Below, one piece after another: positions 18,584 through 29,400 of a stretch of 64,000 nt of DNA. Source of the stretch: an uncultured Lachnospiraceae bacterium. GTDB taxonomy: Bacteria > Bacillota > Clostridia > Lachnospirales > Lachnospiraceae. The notes below the pieces were generated by a model. The model made no database searches. It worked only from the letters and a program-made list of their open reading frames with translations, and was not told the DNA's origin. The position numbers and the translations under genes were made by a program. Numbering within the stretch: the stretch's first letter is position 1; every line of letters begins with the position of its first letter. The DNA is taken from positions 57,696 to 121,695 of the forward strand of contig CAMUYA010000007.1 in NCBI GenBank assembly GCA_947164865.1, read 5' to 3'.

Positions 18584-20480
18584 TGTCTTAACAGTTTTGA
18601 CCGCTGTTTTGACCTTTATCATCCTGCTTGCCTTTCAGACCGTTATAAATTTCAGACTGAACGTCCCTCACAGCAATCCCGATGAATGCGGTGCATTGCA
18701 GCTGTCGGCCGGGCTAATGGGATACGACTGGAGTCCTATTTTTGAGAAATCGGGGCTTTATTACGGATTCGGGACCACGCTCCCCTTTTGCTTTCTTTTT
18801 AAGCTGATAAGCGACCCGATCATCCTATACAGAGCCTTTCTTGCGGTGGGATGTCTGTGGAGGACGCTTCCGGTCTTTGTGATATTCCCGATGGCGAAAA
18901 GATACTTCGGGATAAAGAATCCTCTTGTCATAGCGGCGATGGCTGCAGCGGCCATACTCGGAACGCCGACAAGAGGAACCGCGATAGACAACGAACCGAT
19001 GCTGATTCTGACAGGCTGGCTTGCCACGTATCTGCTCCTTAAGCTGTTTGATGCCAAGAGCATAAAGGGGAAGATTATATCACTAATACTCCTTGCGGCA
19101 GTGATAGGATACAGCTTTACCGCACATCAGAGAGCCTTTATCGCCGTGATCTCCGCTTTGATCGCGATAGCGGTGTTTTTCATAAAGCCCTCAAAAAGTA
19201 CAAAAAAAACAGCCATCATTGTCGCAGCGGCCATAGCTGTCACGATCGCGATCATCATCGTGGTCCTGAATGTGCTGAGTTCGGTCTTATCCTCAAGTGA
19301 GGGTGAGATACTGAACAATACACTGGCTTCAGTCATAGTGGGGATACCCGATAAGCTTTCCGAATTCTTCTCACCGGAAGGCTTTGTTAATTTTATAAGC
19401 CTTATGGCGTCCAACTTCTGGGGTACTTCGGTATACTTCTGCGGAGTGGTCGGAGTGGCTGTAATTATGGTCTTCTCACGACTTGGAGTAAAAAGAGTAA
19501 CAAAGACCACTGAAGAAGAAACCAAAGAAGAAGCTGAAGAAGCGATAACAGAAGAAAACGCGGATGACAGGCCACTAAATGTAGCGGCGCTCTATCCGGT
19601 CCTCATATTTCTGATAAGCCTTATAGGGCTTGGCTTTTTGTGGAACTCATATCCCCGCGCCACGATAGATGATGGGGAGGAGCTCTCAAGAGGATATTTT
19701 TATCTCAGATATTTTGGAAGCACCCTCGGTATATGCCTTTTTATCGGGGTGGGATATATGTTCAGGTACGGCTGTAAATGGGCGTATACGGCGGTGAATA
19801 TCGTGACCGCGCTGCTGGCATTTCGCTTTACTTATGTGCTTAGCCTGCAGAAAGCTTTTGACAATGATCATTTCGAAGGAGACCTTTTCGGATTCTTTAG
19901 TCCGCTCTCGTTTTCGGGCAAAGATATATATTATAACGGAAAGGGACCTTTTTATTATATTATTCCGACCATCATTTCCTGCGCGGTGATCGTACTCATA
20001 CATGTGCTTTCGCAATACCGCGTAAAAGTGCTAATACCGATTCTGCTTATGCTGATAATGGCTTATCAGTATTCATATCTGGCGATCATGAAGGATGAGA
20101 GATCGGCGGATATATTTTATTCCTATGCGGACAGTCTGTACGAGTTAAAGACCGAATATCCGGAAGAATTTGAGGGTTCTTCGGTGTACTATTGCAGTAG
20201 CAAGACAGGGCTTGATGTTAATACGCAGGTGATCCTTAAGGACATTTCCGTCATCCCGGATTTCCCTGAAGAGGTCGGGGATAAAATGATCCTTCTTACC
20301 GATGATGAAGGCTACTTTAATAAATATATAAATATCGATATGAGCGGATTTGATATATACTATCTCGACGACAACGAGATCATCTATACCAACAAGAAGG
20401 ATCTGAAGAAAGTGATAGAAAAATATCTCTGGAACAAGAACAGAATCGATAAGAAGGTAAATAAGAGTACCAGTAAGTAA
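18552..20480 (+). CDS. Polytopic membrane protein, probable GT-C (GT39/ArnT-like) glycosyltransferase
   Basis: This is 642 residues with about ten to twelve transmembrane helices. After the first helix an extracytoplasmic loop carries NPDECGALQLSAGL, with the acidic D-E pair expected at the catalytic site of GT-C enzymes that use polyprenyl-phosphate sugars. A basic/acidic cytoplasmic loop (TKKTAI, EEETKEEAEEA) and a C-terminal soluble region of about 120 residues follow. The start ATG lies inside the previous gene, after GAAGGG, and the next gene begins directly after the TAA. In this setting it would add sugars outside the membrane, perhaps using the product of the GtrB-like enzyme at 30643. 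The assignment rests on topology and the D-E motif, not clear family identity. Confidence 0.6.
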   Translation: MPRENSERKNDVLTVLTAVLTFIILLAFQTVINFRLNVPHSNPDECGALQLSAGLMGYDWSPIFEKSGLYYGFGTTLPFCFLFKLISDPIILYRAFLAVGCLWRTLPVFVIFPMAKRYFGIKNPLVIAAMAAAAILGTPTRGTAIDNEPMLILTGWLATYLLLKLFDAKSIKGKIISLILLAAVIGYSFTAHQRAFIAVISALIAIAVFFIKPSKSTKKTAIIVAAAIAVTIAIIIVVLNVLSSVLSSSEGEILNNTLASVIVGIPDKLSEFFSPEGFVNFISLMASNFWGTSVYFCGVVGVAVIMVFSRLGVKRVTKTTEEETKEEAEEAITEENADDRPLNVAALYPVLIFLISLIGLGFLWNSYPRATIDDGEELSRGYFYLRYFGSTLGICLFIGVGYMFRYGCKWAYTAVNIVTALLAFRFTYVLSLQKAFDNDHFEGDLFGFFSPLSFSGKDIYYNGKGPFYYIIPTIISCAVIVLIHVLSQYRVKVLIPILLMLIMAYQYSYLAIMKDERSADIFYSYADSLYELKTEYPEEFEGSSVYYCSSKTGLDVNTQVILKDISVIPDFPEEVGDKMILLTDDEGYFNKYINIDMSGFDIYYLDDNEIIYTNKKDLKKVIEKYLWNKNRIDKKVNKSTSK

Positions 20481-23027
20481 ATGGCATCCGGAAGAAAGAA
20501 TAAAATTCCATATTTTTTGGTCGCGGTCATTGCCTCGATCCTGATAGCTTTCTTTGCGGAGTATTTATCCTGCTTAAGCTCAAGAGAGATGAAGCGGATC
20601 GAAAAGAGTGAGGCAGTGAGCGCGGAAGCAGATCCATCGGCGGCTCAGTTTTTCGGGTGCAGGATGCAGGATGGGTACCTGATCTCCGAAAGCGACGATC
20701 CGATGATCATATTTAACGGGATAAATACCTATGCCGACTCGGTGCTCATCGAATACGAAGATCCCAACTACAGCGTGATCCCCGCCTCGATCTATTACAC
20801 AACGGGCTATGCGGATGCAGCGGGGGATGAAGACGGAAGCAAATTCAGCGAAAGCCGCAGCGCGTCGTTTCAGATAAGATCGGATAAAAAAGAAGTCTTC
20901 GTCGAGGTCGGTGCAGATGTGCGAGACCTCAGGCTCGATATAGGATGCTCCAAGGGGGAATCGGTAAAGATAAAAAGAATAACGGTAAATCCCGGGCTTA
21001 AGAGGTATCTCAAGGCGGCAGGCGGTGACATGTCGCTTTTGAAAACAGTGATCAGGTTTGTGATCATCCTTACAGTCTGCCTTGCACTGATCGATTTTGA
21101 GAGCTTCAAAAAATACCTCCACAAATACCGCTGGGCAATAGGCGGCATTGTGATCGTGCTCGGTACCGCATTTAAGATACACGGCTCGTCCATCGGAAGG
21201 ATGGCGGAGCTCATGCAGGGAGTTGATACAAGCCTGCTCTTCGGGCAGAACAGATCGATCAGGACCGATGAGTATGTGGCGTTTACCGAGATGGCTCTCT
21301 CGCAGGTAAAGTCGGGTTTTAAATGGTTCTCGGATATATGGGGATACTCGCCTTCGGACATGTTCCTGATCTACGGACAGCCCGTAAAAAATATCATCAC
21401 TATCCTGAGACCTTTCTCAATCGGATATATTTTTCTGGGAGCAGAAAGAGGGCTTTCATTATACTGGATAGCGAGAAATGTCATCGGGCTCCTGGTATCA
21501 TATGAATTCGGGAGAATGATGACAAAGGATGACAGAGCCCTTTCTTTCATCTATTCAATCCTGGTATTTTTCGCACCCCTGACGCAGTGGTGGTTCTCGA
21601 CGAATGAATTCGTTGAGATGCTGATCGCGGGGCAGTGTGCGCTGCTTATAATATACAGTTATATAAACGTTGGCAAGGAAAAATCAAAGACTTTTGAGAA
21701 AGGCGGGGTCGTACCGGCAAAAGGCAAGCCGGTTGTGATCCTTAAAAAAGCCGGCCTCTCACTCGGATTCGGATACTGCGCCTGCGTGTATGCGCTCTCA
21801 CTCTATCCCGCGTGGATGATACCGCTTGCCTTTGTGTTTGCAGCCTGCGTCGCTGCGATCATAATAGAAAACAGAAAAGAGATAAAGATAAGACCCTGCG
21901 ACCCCATCATATGGGTTATCACGCTTGCAGCAGTTGCGGGGTGCTTTGCATATATCTACAGCATTTCGGGTGAAACGATAAAGACGATCCTTAACACATC
22001 ATACCCCGGGAAAAGAAATTACGCCGGAGGTCCACTCATTAACCTGAGCGAGCTCTTCAGAGGCTGGACAAGCTATATCTGGACATTTACAGATACAAAG
22101 AATCCCTGCGAGGAAGTGTGCTTTATCAGCTTCTTCCCGCTCGGTATCATACTGTCGGTGATCTCGATCTTCAAAAAGAAGATAAAAGATATATGGCTTA
22201 TCCTGCTCGGAGCGGTGAACGTGCTCCTGATCTTTTACTCCGTGATACCGCTTCCGGAGTTTATCGGAAAAGTGACTCTCCTTGGAAAAAGCCACCATGC
22301 CCGCATCATAGTGATCGTCGGATTCCTCAATTTCCTGATCATGATAAGGGCGCTGTATGTATTAAAGGGCGAGGATCTGAAGAGATACCGCATTCTGTTT
22401 ATTGCTGCAAGCGTTGTATCCTGCGTTGTTTCGATCCTCAACTTCAATGAAAAGCCCACTGTGGCGATAAGTGCGATGGTGCTCTTTGCGGCAGGGCTCT
22501 GCGGATACCTCGTATCCGGGATAAACCGGACATCGATCAAAGCGGCCTTTATCGTATACTGCGGAGTGCTGGCCCTTATCGGCGGTGTCATGGTCAACCC
22601 AATATCAAAGGGACTTGGCACCGTTTACAGCGAGCCGCAGATAGAAGCGATAGAGAAAATAAACGACGAGAGCGAAGGCATATGGATGGGTGTCGGAAGC
22701 TATATGTTTTCCAACCTTCCTTCGATAGTCGGGGCCGATACGGCTTCCGCGCTGGACACATATCCCGATGAAGCGCTTTGGACGGGTATCGGGCTCACAT
22801 CCGAAAGGGAGAGCTGGAACAGATATGCTCACAAGGTGATAGAAGTCGGTGACGAGACAGAGCTTATCTGCGATCAGGATGATCTTGTGACACTTATCAT
22901 CACCCCCGAGGACCTCGGAAAGCTCGGGGTCAGATACCTTTTCTCGATCCGCGACCTTAATGATGTCGACGGCCTGGAGCGAATCTATTCTTACACAAAC
23001 TTTGAGATATACAAAGTATGCTATTAA
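20481..23027 (+). CDS. Large polytopic membrane protein, GT-C/YfhO-like
   Basis: This is 848 residues. An N-terminal helix (about 10-30) is followed by a beta-rich extracytoplasmic domain (about 50-175), then roughly twelve transmembrane segments, then a soluble C-terminal part (about 700-848: GVGSYMFSNLPSIVGADTASA). The segment SIRTDEYVAFTEMAL, just after the second helix, resembles the conserved RSDEW-type loop of the DUF7657 / YfhO-like membrane family implicated in surface-glycan modification. The start codon follows the previous TAA without a gap. A palindromic repeat follows the gene. The function is probably transfer or translocation of a glycan decoration. The family call is tentative. 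Confidence 0.55.
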   Translation: MASGRKNKIPYFLVAVIASILIAFFAEYLSCLSSREMKRIEKSEAVSAEADPSAAQFFGCRMQDGYLISESDDPMIIFNGINTYADSVLIEYEDPNYSVIPASIYYTTGYADAAGDEDGSKFSESRSASFQIRSDKKEVFVEVGADVRDLRLDIGCSKGESVKIKRITVNPGLKRYLKAAGGDMSLLKTVIRFVIILTVCLALIDFESFKKYLHKYRWAIGGIVIVLGTAFKIHGSSIGRMAELMQGVDTSLLFGQNRSIRTDEYVAFTEMALSQVKSGFKWFSDIWGYSPSDMFLIYGQPVKNIITILRPFSIGYIFLGAERGLSLYWIARNVIGLLVSYEFGRMMTKDDRALSFIYSILVFFAPLTQWWFSTNEFVEMLIAGQCALLIIYSYINVGKEKSKTFEKGGVVPAKGKPVVILKKAGLSLGFGYCACVYALSLYPAWMIPLAFVFAACVAAIIIENRKEIKIRPCDPIIWVITLAAVAGCFAYIYSISGETIKTILNTSYPGKRNYAGGPLINLSELFRGWTSYIWTFTDTKNPCEEVCFISFFPLGIILSVISIFKKKIKDIWLILLGAVNVLLIFYSVIPLPEFIGKVTLLGKSHHARIIVIVGFLNFLIMIRALYVLKGEDLKRYRILFIAASVVSCVVSILNFNEKPTVAISAMVLFAAGLCGYLVSGINRTSIKAAFIVYCGVLALIGGVMVNPISKGLGTVYSEPQIEAIEKINDESEGIWMGVGSYMFSNLPSIVGADTASALDTYPDEALWTGIGLTSERESWNRYAHKVIEVGDETELICDQDDLVTLIITPEDLGKLGVRYLFSIRDLNDVDGLERIYSYTNFEIYKVCY

Positions 23028-23030
23028 CTT

Positions 23031-23076
23031 GCCTTCCCCCCTGGGGGGAAGGTGGCGCGAAGCGCCGGATGAGGGG
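23031..23076 (+). repeat. Interspersed palindromic repeat (two hairpins)
   Basis: CCTTCCCCCC (23032-23041) pairs perfectly with GGGGGGAAGG (23043-23052), and GGCGC (23054-23058) pairs with GCGCC (23062-23066), followed by GGATGAGGGG. This layout matches a very common intergenic REP-like palindrome of Clostridia genomes (recalled, not searched). It is GC-rich compared with its surroundings. It may act as an mRNA-stabilising or partial terminator element between the membrane protein gene and the methyltransferase gene. Confidence 0.65.
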
Positions 23077-23091
23077 TTATGAGGTAAATAC

Positions 23092-24243
23092 ATGTCAAAA
23101 TACGACTTCGAACTGGATCTGTCCCTCAACACATCGACGGGCCTGATCCTGAACAAAATAAAAAAAGGCTCAAAGGTTCTCGAATTCGGGTGTGCGGAAG
23201 GGCGCATGACCAGATATATGAAGGAAGAACTCGGATGCGAGGTATATATCTGCGAGTACAACAGGGAAGCCTTTGAAAAAGCAAGAAACTACGCGTCAGA
23301 CGGGATCTGCACCGACATAATGAAGTTCGAATGGTGCGATAAGTTTGCAGGTATGAGCTTTGATCATATCCTTTTTGCGGATGTGCTGGAGCACCTGACC
23401 GACCCCGTTTCTGTGCTTGAAAGAGCAGGGGAAATGCTTGCCTCGGGAGGAAAGATAATTGCCTCCTTGCCTAATGTCACACATAATGATATCATCCTTA
23501 AGGCGACGGATGAGCATTTCGATTACATGGACACCGGTCTTCTTGATGATACCCACATCCACTTCTGGGGGAAGAAGAACCTGAAGCCCTTTGTTGAAAA
23601 GGCGGGGCTCTTCTTAGAAAAAGTTGAGGGGACATATTTCGAGACCGGCTTTTCCGAGCAGCTTTACGGACAGAGCCTCAGACCTTATTCACCATACCTG
23701 CAGGCGATCCTCAAGGAGCGCGAGTGCGGAGAAGTGTATCAGTTTGTGATCACGTGTGCGAAGCGGGATGCTACTTCACAGGCTTTACCGGGTGTGGGAG
23801 ACACAAGCGATTCCGTGAAAGAAGGAGAACTTCAGACCGAAGAGATATTCAGAACTCCCTCTGTCAAGAGTTCGCTGTACTACGATCGTGGCTCGGGATA
23901 TTCGGAGGGAAACCGTGACTTCATATTTTCTGAAAGGATCGAACCCGGAAAATACAGGGCGGAGATCAGGATAGATAATACCGAGAGCCTGAGGGAGATA
24001 AGATTCGACCCCGTCGACAACCAGCCCTGCATCGTGACAAAGGCGGTGGCAAGGCAGGCCGGAAGAGATCTTGAGATCAGATACCCAAGATGCGTGCAGA
24101 GTAACTTTGGCGCGGTTATCTACGGAGATGATCCGCAGATCATGATCCCGGTCTGTGAGGGAAGCCCCGTAGAAATTGAAGTCGAATTTATTATAGCGGG
24201 AGATCGGTATATCGAGATACTGACAGAACAAATTTTTAAGTAG
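23092..24243 (+). CDS. SAM-dependent methyltransferase with C-terminal beta-domain
   Basis: This is 383 residues. The first 220 are a class I methyltransferase: motif I VLEFGCAEGRMTRYM (about 28-42), acidic end of strand 2 (CEYNREAF), and DVLEHLTDPVSVL (about 98-110). A separate beta-rich domain follows (about 275-383: RDFIFSERIEPGKYRAEIRI), of a type often attached to glycan enzymes of these loci. It is the first of a trio with Wzm and Wzt (12 nt to wzm). In ABC-exported polysaccharides a methyltransferase commonly caps the non-reducing end as the export signal, and the Wzt here has a C-terminal binding domain. Capping is therefore a good hypothesis; the acceptor is unknown. Confidence 0.8.
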   Translation: MSKYDFELDLSLNTSTGLILNKIKKGSKVLEFGCAEGRMTRYMKEELGCEVYICEYNREAFEKARNYASDGICTDIMKFEWCDKFAGMSFDHILFADVLEHLTDPVSVLERAGEMLASGGKIIASLPNVTHNDIILKATDEHFDYMDTGLLDDTHIHFWGKKNLKPFVEKAGLFLEKVEGTYFETGFSEQLYGQSLRPYSPYLQAILKERECGEVYQFVITCAKRDATSQALPGVGDTSDSVKEGELQTEEIFRTPSVKSSLYYDRGSGYSEGNRDFIFSERIEPGKYRAEIRIDNTESLREIRFDPVDNQPCIVTKAVARQAGRDLEIRYPRCVQSNFGAVIYGDDPQIMIPVCEGSPVEIEVEFIIAGDRYIEILTEQIFK

Positions 24244-24254
24244 CAGGTGTATAA

Positions 24255-25214
24255 ATGAGAGGAAAAAAGAGGATCGCGACTGTATTTCTCGCGATAGTAG
24301 CAATTTTAGTAGATCTGTTCATAGTCATCGCCCTTGGCGATAACCCTATATGGCAGAAGATAATAGTCTGCGCCTTATTTGACGCGGTGATCGTGTTCAG
24401 CATTATCAATGTGGAGGCTTTTTTCAGAGTGCCGCTCGATCTTTACCGGAGCAGGGACATGTTCTGGGATATGACAAAGAACGACTTCCAGTCAAGATTT
24501 GCGGGAAGTGTGTTCGGAATATTCTGGGCCTTTGTGAACCCGGTAATAACGATGCTCCTATACTGGTTTGTATTCCAGGTGGGCTTCAGGAGCGGAGCTG
24601 TCAACGGATATCCCTTTATCCTCTATCTGATGTCGGGACTTATTCCTTGGTTCTATTTTCAGGATGCTTTAAACGGTGGGACGAGCGTGCTGATTGAGTA
24701 CAGTTACCTTGTAAAGAAGCTTGTCTTCAATGTGGGAATACTTCCGGTACTTAAGGTGGCATCCGCGCTTTTTGTGCATGTGTTCTTCCTCGGATTCCTG
24801 CTGATAGTATGCTCGATATACGGACTTATTCCCAGCCTTTTCACGCTGCAGGTATTCTATTATATTATCTGTTCGGCATTTCTTGTGCTGGGCCTGAGCT
24901 ATGTCACAGCTGCCTGCACCGTATTTTTCAGGGATATGTCGCAGATAATAGGAATTGTCCTGATGATCGGAACATGGATCACCCCAATCATGTGGAACCC
25001 CGAGGGAATACTTTCACCGGTATTGTCGCTGATCTTCAGGATCAACCCGATGTATTACGTGGTGGATGGATTCAGGGATGCATTCCTCTACCACAGATGG
25101 TTCTGGGAAAAACCGCTCTGGACCGTTTATTTCTGGGCGGTTGCGATATTGATCTATATATTTGGGGTGAAGTTCTTTAATCGCCTTAAGATTCATTTTG
25201 CGGATGTATTATAA
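24255..25214 (+). CDS. wzm: ABC-2 polysaccharide exporter permease (Wzm)
   Basis: This is 319 residues. The core (about 65-319) is an ABC-2 permease with six transmembrane helices and the hallmark cytoplasmic start FWDMTKNDFQSRFAGSVFGIFWAFVNP. It is longer than usual because two extra transmembrane segments (about 8-58) precede this core; the second copy at 60083 lacks them. It pairs with the ATPase starting 2 nt downstream. The role is export of an undecaprenyl-linked glycan completed in the cytoplasm. Confidence 0.9.
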   Translation: MRGKKRIATVFLAIVAILVDLFIVIALGDNPIWQKIIVCALFDAVIVFSIINVEAFFRVPLDLYRSRDMFWDMTKNDFQSRFAGSVFGIFWAFVNPVITMLLYWFVFQVGFRSGAVNGYPFILYLMSGLIPWFYFQDALNGGTSVLIEYSYLVKKLVFNVGILPVLKVASALFVHVFFLGFLLIVCSIYGLIPSLFTLQVFYYIICSAFLVLGLSYVTAACTVFFRDMSQIIGIVLMIGTWITPIMWNPEGILSPVLSLIFRINPMYYVVDGFRDAFLYHRWFWEKPLWTVYFWAVAILIYIFGVKFFNRLKIHFADVL

Positions 25215-25216
25215 CT

Positions 25217-26488
25217 ATGGATAATATAATTAAAGTTGAAAATGTCAAAAAAGTATATAAGATGTACGACAACCCAAAGGACAGGTTCAAGGAAGCTCTT
25301 GGGCTTGGCGGGAAGAAAAAGTCGTATTCAAAGGATTATTACGCATTGAATGATGTGTCATTCAGTGTCGGTACCGGAGAGATCGTCGGGATCGTGGGGC
25401 GTAACGGATCGGGAAAATCCACGATCCTTAAGATCCTCACGGGAGTCCTTAACCCGACCGAGGGACATGTTGAAGTAAACGGCAAGGTTGCGGCCCTGCT
25501 TGAGCTCGGAGCCGGCTTTAACCAGGAATATACCGGAATGAAGAATATCTACCTCAACGCGACGATGATGCATGTAAGCCGCGAAGAGATAGAAAAAAAG
25601 ATTCCGGAGATACTGGCCTTTGCCGATATAGGAGACTTCATCAACCAGCCGGTCAAGACTTATTCAAGCGGTATGTTTGTAAGACTGGCCTTTGCGGTTG
25701 CGATCAATGTCGATCCCGATATCCTTATCGTGGACGAAGCGCTGGCGGTCGGAGACGTGCGTTTCCAGTTAAAGTGTATGGACAAGTTCACGGAGTTCAT
25801 AAAAGCCGGGAAGACCATCCTTTTTGTAACTCACGACATAAACGCCGTAAAGAGATTCTGTAACCGTGCGATCTGGCTAAACGACGGTAAGCTTATCATG
25901 GACGGGAACACCGATGAAGTGACCGACCACTACATGGACTTTTTAAAGAGTGAGCTTCCGATAGAACAGTTCCTGTCAAGATCAGACGGAGCGGCAGGTG
26001 AGGAAGAAGATGTTGACACCGCCGTATCGGGGATCGATTTCGCCCAGATAAAAAGCTTTCATATGTACAACGAAAAAGGCGAAGAGACCGATTCGATCAT
26101 ATTCGGGGAAAAGATAACCGTAAAGGTGAAGTACCTTGTAGCGGATACAAGCCTTGACAGGCCGATCCTCGGTGTGGCGATAAGGAGCATCGACAACGAG
26201 TACATCTGCGGTATAAATACCAAGCTCGATGATATGATAATCCCCTGGGAGAGAGGATACAACGAGATGACTCTCGTGTATGACTCTTTCAACCTCATCG
26301 GGGGAGAGTACTATTTTGATGCAGGGATTTTCGACAGGGCGGGCATCGTAAATATCGATTACCGTGCCAAGATCAAGTCGTTTTTTGTAAAAATGGATTA
26401 CGTGGGAGAGGGTATTGTGATACTCGACCATGTGTGGAAGGGCGGAAGCCGCGACCCCGAGAGTAAAGAAAGATCAGCGAAACAATAA
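25217..26488 (+). CDS. wzt: ABC polysaccharide exporter ATPase with carbohydrate-binding tail (Wzt)
   Basis: This is 423 residues. The nucleotide-binding domain covers about 1-240: Walker A GRNGSGKST, a signature region YSSGMFVRLAF and Walker B DILIVDEAL. The C-terminal extension (about 265-415) is a beta-sandwich like the Wzt carbohydrate-binding domain that recognises a capped glycan end (IKSFHMYNEKGEETDSI, GVAIRSIDNEYICGINT). Such a tail is typical of systems where export depends on terminal modification, which fits the methyltransferase two genes upstream. The gap to wzm is 2 nt. Confidence 0.9.
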   Translation: MDNIIKVENVKKVYKMYDNPKDRFKEALGLGGKKKSYSKDYYALNDVSFSVGTGEIVGIVGRNGSGKSTILKILTGVLNPTEGHVEVNGKVAALLELGAGFNQEYTGMKNIYLNATMMHVSREEIEKKIPEILAFADIGDFINQPVKTYSSGMFVRLAFAVAINVDPDILIVDEALAVGDVRFQLKCMDKFTEFIKAGKTILFVTHDINAVKRFCNRAIWLNDGKLIMDGNTDEVTDHYMDFLKSELPIEQFLSRSDGAAGEEEDVDTAVSGIDFAQIKSFHMYNEKGEETDSIIFGEKITVKVKYLVADTSLDRPILGVAIRSIDNEYICGINTKLDDMIIPWERGYNEMTLVYDSFNLIGGEYYFDAGIFDRAGIVNIDYRAKIKSFFVKMDYVGEGIVILDHVWKGGSRDPESKERSAKQ

Positions 26489-26494
26489 ACCGGT

Positions 26495-29400
26495 ATGAAC
26501 AGCAGCGATAAAAAAGTTCTATATGAAAAAGCCGATAAAGCAAAAGTCATTTCGTTCGATCTGTTCGATACACTGCTTTTCAGAAAGACCGCAACACCCG
26601 AGGAAGTGTTCGATATAGTGGGAGATCATTTCGGGATCCCTGGCTTTAGAAAGATACGCATCGATGCCCAGAATGAAGCGAGCCGCAAGGTAACGGAGAA
26701 GTACGGTTACCCTCATCCTGATATGGATGAGATATACGAAGAACTCGGATCGTGCGGAGAGATCGCATCAGTCGATAAGCCGGATTTGAAAGCACAGGAG
26801 ATCAAGAACTACGAGATATCCGTAGAAGAGGACGCGCTCTATGCAAACGACGAGATGCTTGAGGTCTTCAACGATCTTAAGAACCGAGGCAAGCGTATTG
26901 TCATAACCACGGATATGTACCTCAAGGCCGTGACGATCGAAGGCTTCCTTAAGAAGAACGGATTTAAAGGCTATGATAAGCTCTACTGCTCCGCTGATGA
27001 GAGAAAAGCCAAGTTCAACAAAGAACTTTTCGAGGAAGTGGCAAAAAGGGAAGGTGTAAGCTTTAACGAGATCCTTCACATAGGTGATAATGAAAGTGCG
27101 GATGTATCCATTCCGGGGAGCCTCGGGATAGATACATTTTTGTATAAAAGAGGTTCGGAAGAACATTTCTGGCAGGACTTTGGCGAGAGGATCGCCGGCC
27201 CCGTGCAGCTGGGGCTCTACAGATGGCTCGAGAAAGAAGTAAGGGAGGCGCGCGATAATGGGGAGAATTTCTATTTCCTCTCCCGCGACGGATACTACCT
27301 TCACTATCTGTTTAAAAAGTCAGGTTATGATAATATAAAATACCTCTATGCCTCGAGAAGATCCCTGATAATGGCAGGGGTCACGGAACTTGATGAGGAT
27401 TCACTAAACGTGTTTCCGCCCTATTCCTTCGGGCAGACCCTCGGGGAAGTGATAGACTATCTTGGGCTTAAGAGGGAAGATATAAAGCATCTTGACGAGG
27501 CCGGGTTCACCGGGTTTGACGATGTGATCGCGCAGCCGGGGGATCTTGACAGAGTTAAGAAGCTCTATACTCTCAATCCGGAAGCTGTGCTTGAAAGATG
27601 CAGGATCGAGAGAGAAAATGCCCTGAGATACTTCCGGGAAGAAGGGCTTATAAATAATGCTGACGAAATAGCTTCAAAAGAGGGTCAGACCGGAAGAAAG
27701 ATCAGGATCTTCGACTGCGGCTGGAACGGAAGCTCGCAGTATCTGCTCGACAGGGCTCTGAAAGCGATAAATCTTGAAGACGGAACACCTGGCGACACGG
27801 CTCCCGAAACCTTCTTCTACTACTTCGGCATCCTCAACACAAAGAAGAGCCTGAAGCAGCTTCGCGGCAAAAGATATAAAACCTACCTCTTTGATTTTTA
27901 CAGGGATTACAATCTGCAGAGGCAGGTGCTTCACGCCATCGAGCTCTACGAGCTTATGTTCTCGGCACCGCACCCCTCCGTATATATCTACTCGGAAGAT
28001 GGAGTGATATTTGAAAAGGGCGAGAAAGAAGCCTACAGGGAAGAGATCCTTAAAGGGATAGAAAAGTATTTCGATAGGGTAAGCGCATTTTCGGAAAAGT
28101 ATATAAAAGAGATTCCAAAGGAATCGGTAGTAACCCAATTAGAGAGGCTGATAAATCATCCCACCGTGGATGAGGCAAGGATAATCGGAGATACTCCCAA
28201 TTCCGACGGGATCGTTGGAAAGACAGGCGCGAGAAAAAGACTTGCATTCTGTACGGAAGAAGAGCTTGAGCTGAATCCCAGACTTGACGGATACTGGCTC
28301 GAGGGGCTCCTTACAAGGGGCGATGTGTCTGATAAAGTTAAATCGGCTGCAATCAAGCGAAAAGGTCCGGTACCGAGTGATGCACCGGGGGGATACCGTC
28401 TCGAGCAGACAGTCGACTACCTATATTACAGGAACAGATATAAATACTATTTCGGCGAAAGAGAAGAAAAAGAGCTTGGGCACAGACCATTCTTTTCAAT
28501 GGTGATGCCGGTCTACAATGTGAAATCCGAGCAATTAAGGGAAGCGGTTGATTCCGTGCTGGCCCAGACATACACAGACTACGAGCTAATACTTGTCGAT
28601 GATCATTCCACATGGGATAATGTGGTCCCGATCCTTAAAGAATACGAAAAGGATCCGCATGTAAAAGTTATCTACCGGGAAGTAAACGGAAATATATCAA
28701 GGGCGACAAATGACGGTATCGCTGCTGCAAAAGGGGAGTATCTCTTCTTTATGGATTGCGATGACACTATCGAGCCCTATGCCTTTTATGAATTTGCCAG
28801 TAAGATAAACGAAAACCCTGAGCTTGACTTTATCTACAGCGATGAGGATAAGCTCACGGAGGACGGAAAGGTTAAGCATCTTCCCTTCTTTAAGCCCGAC
28901 TGGTCACCGGACCTTTTCTGGTGCGAGAATTACACCAATCACCTTTCCGCTTACAGAATGGATGTGGTCAGAAAAACCGGAGGGCTTCGCTCAAAGTACG
29001 ACGGTGCACAGGATTATGATTTCGTCCTTCGCTTTATGGAAAAAAGCGACAACAGCAGGGTGGGACATATCAGCAGAGTGCTCTACCACTGGAGGGAGAG
29101 GGAAGAATCTGTTGCATACAGCCTGGGCTCAAAGAGCTATGCGACCATGGCCACGGGATTCTTAAAAGAAGAAGCTCTTTCAAGAAGGGGGATAAAAGGA
29201 GAAGCCCGACTTGTCAGCGAGGTGAGCCAGTACCGCATCGTATACGAGCCGGTGGGGGATCCAAAGGTGAGCATAATAATCCCCTCAAAGGATAACCCCA
29301 ACTTGCTCAGGCAGTGCATAGAATCCGTCGTAAAGCATACGGATTACAAGAACTACGAGATCATCGTAGTGGATAACGGAAGCTCGAAAGACAACAAGAC

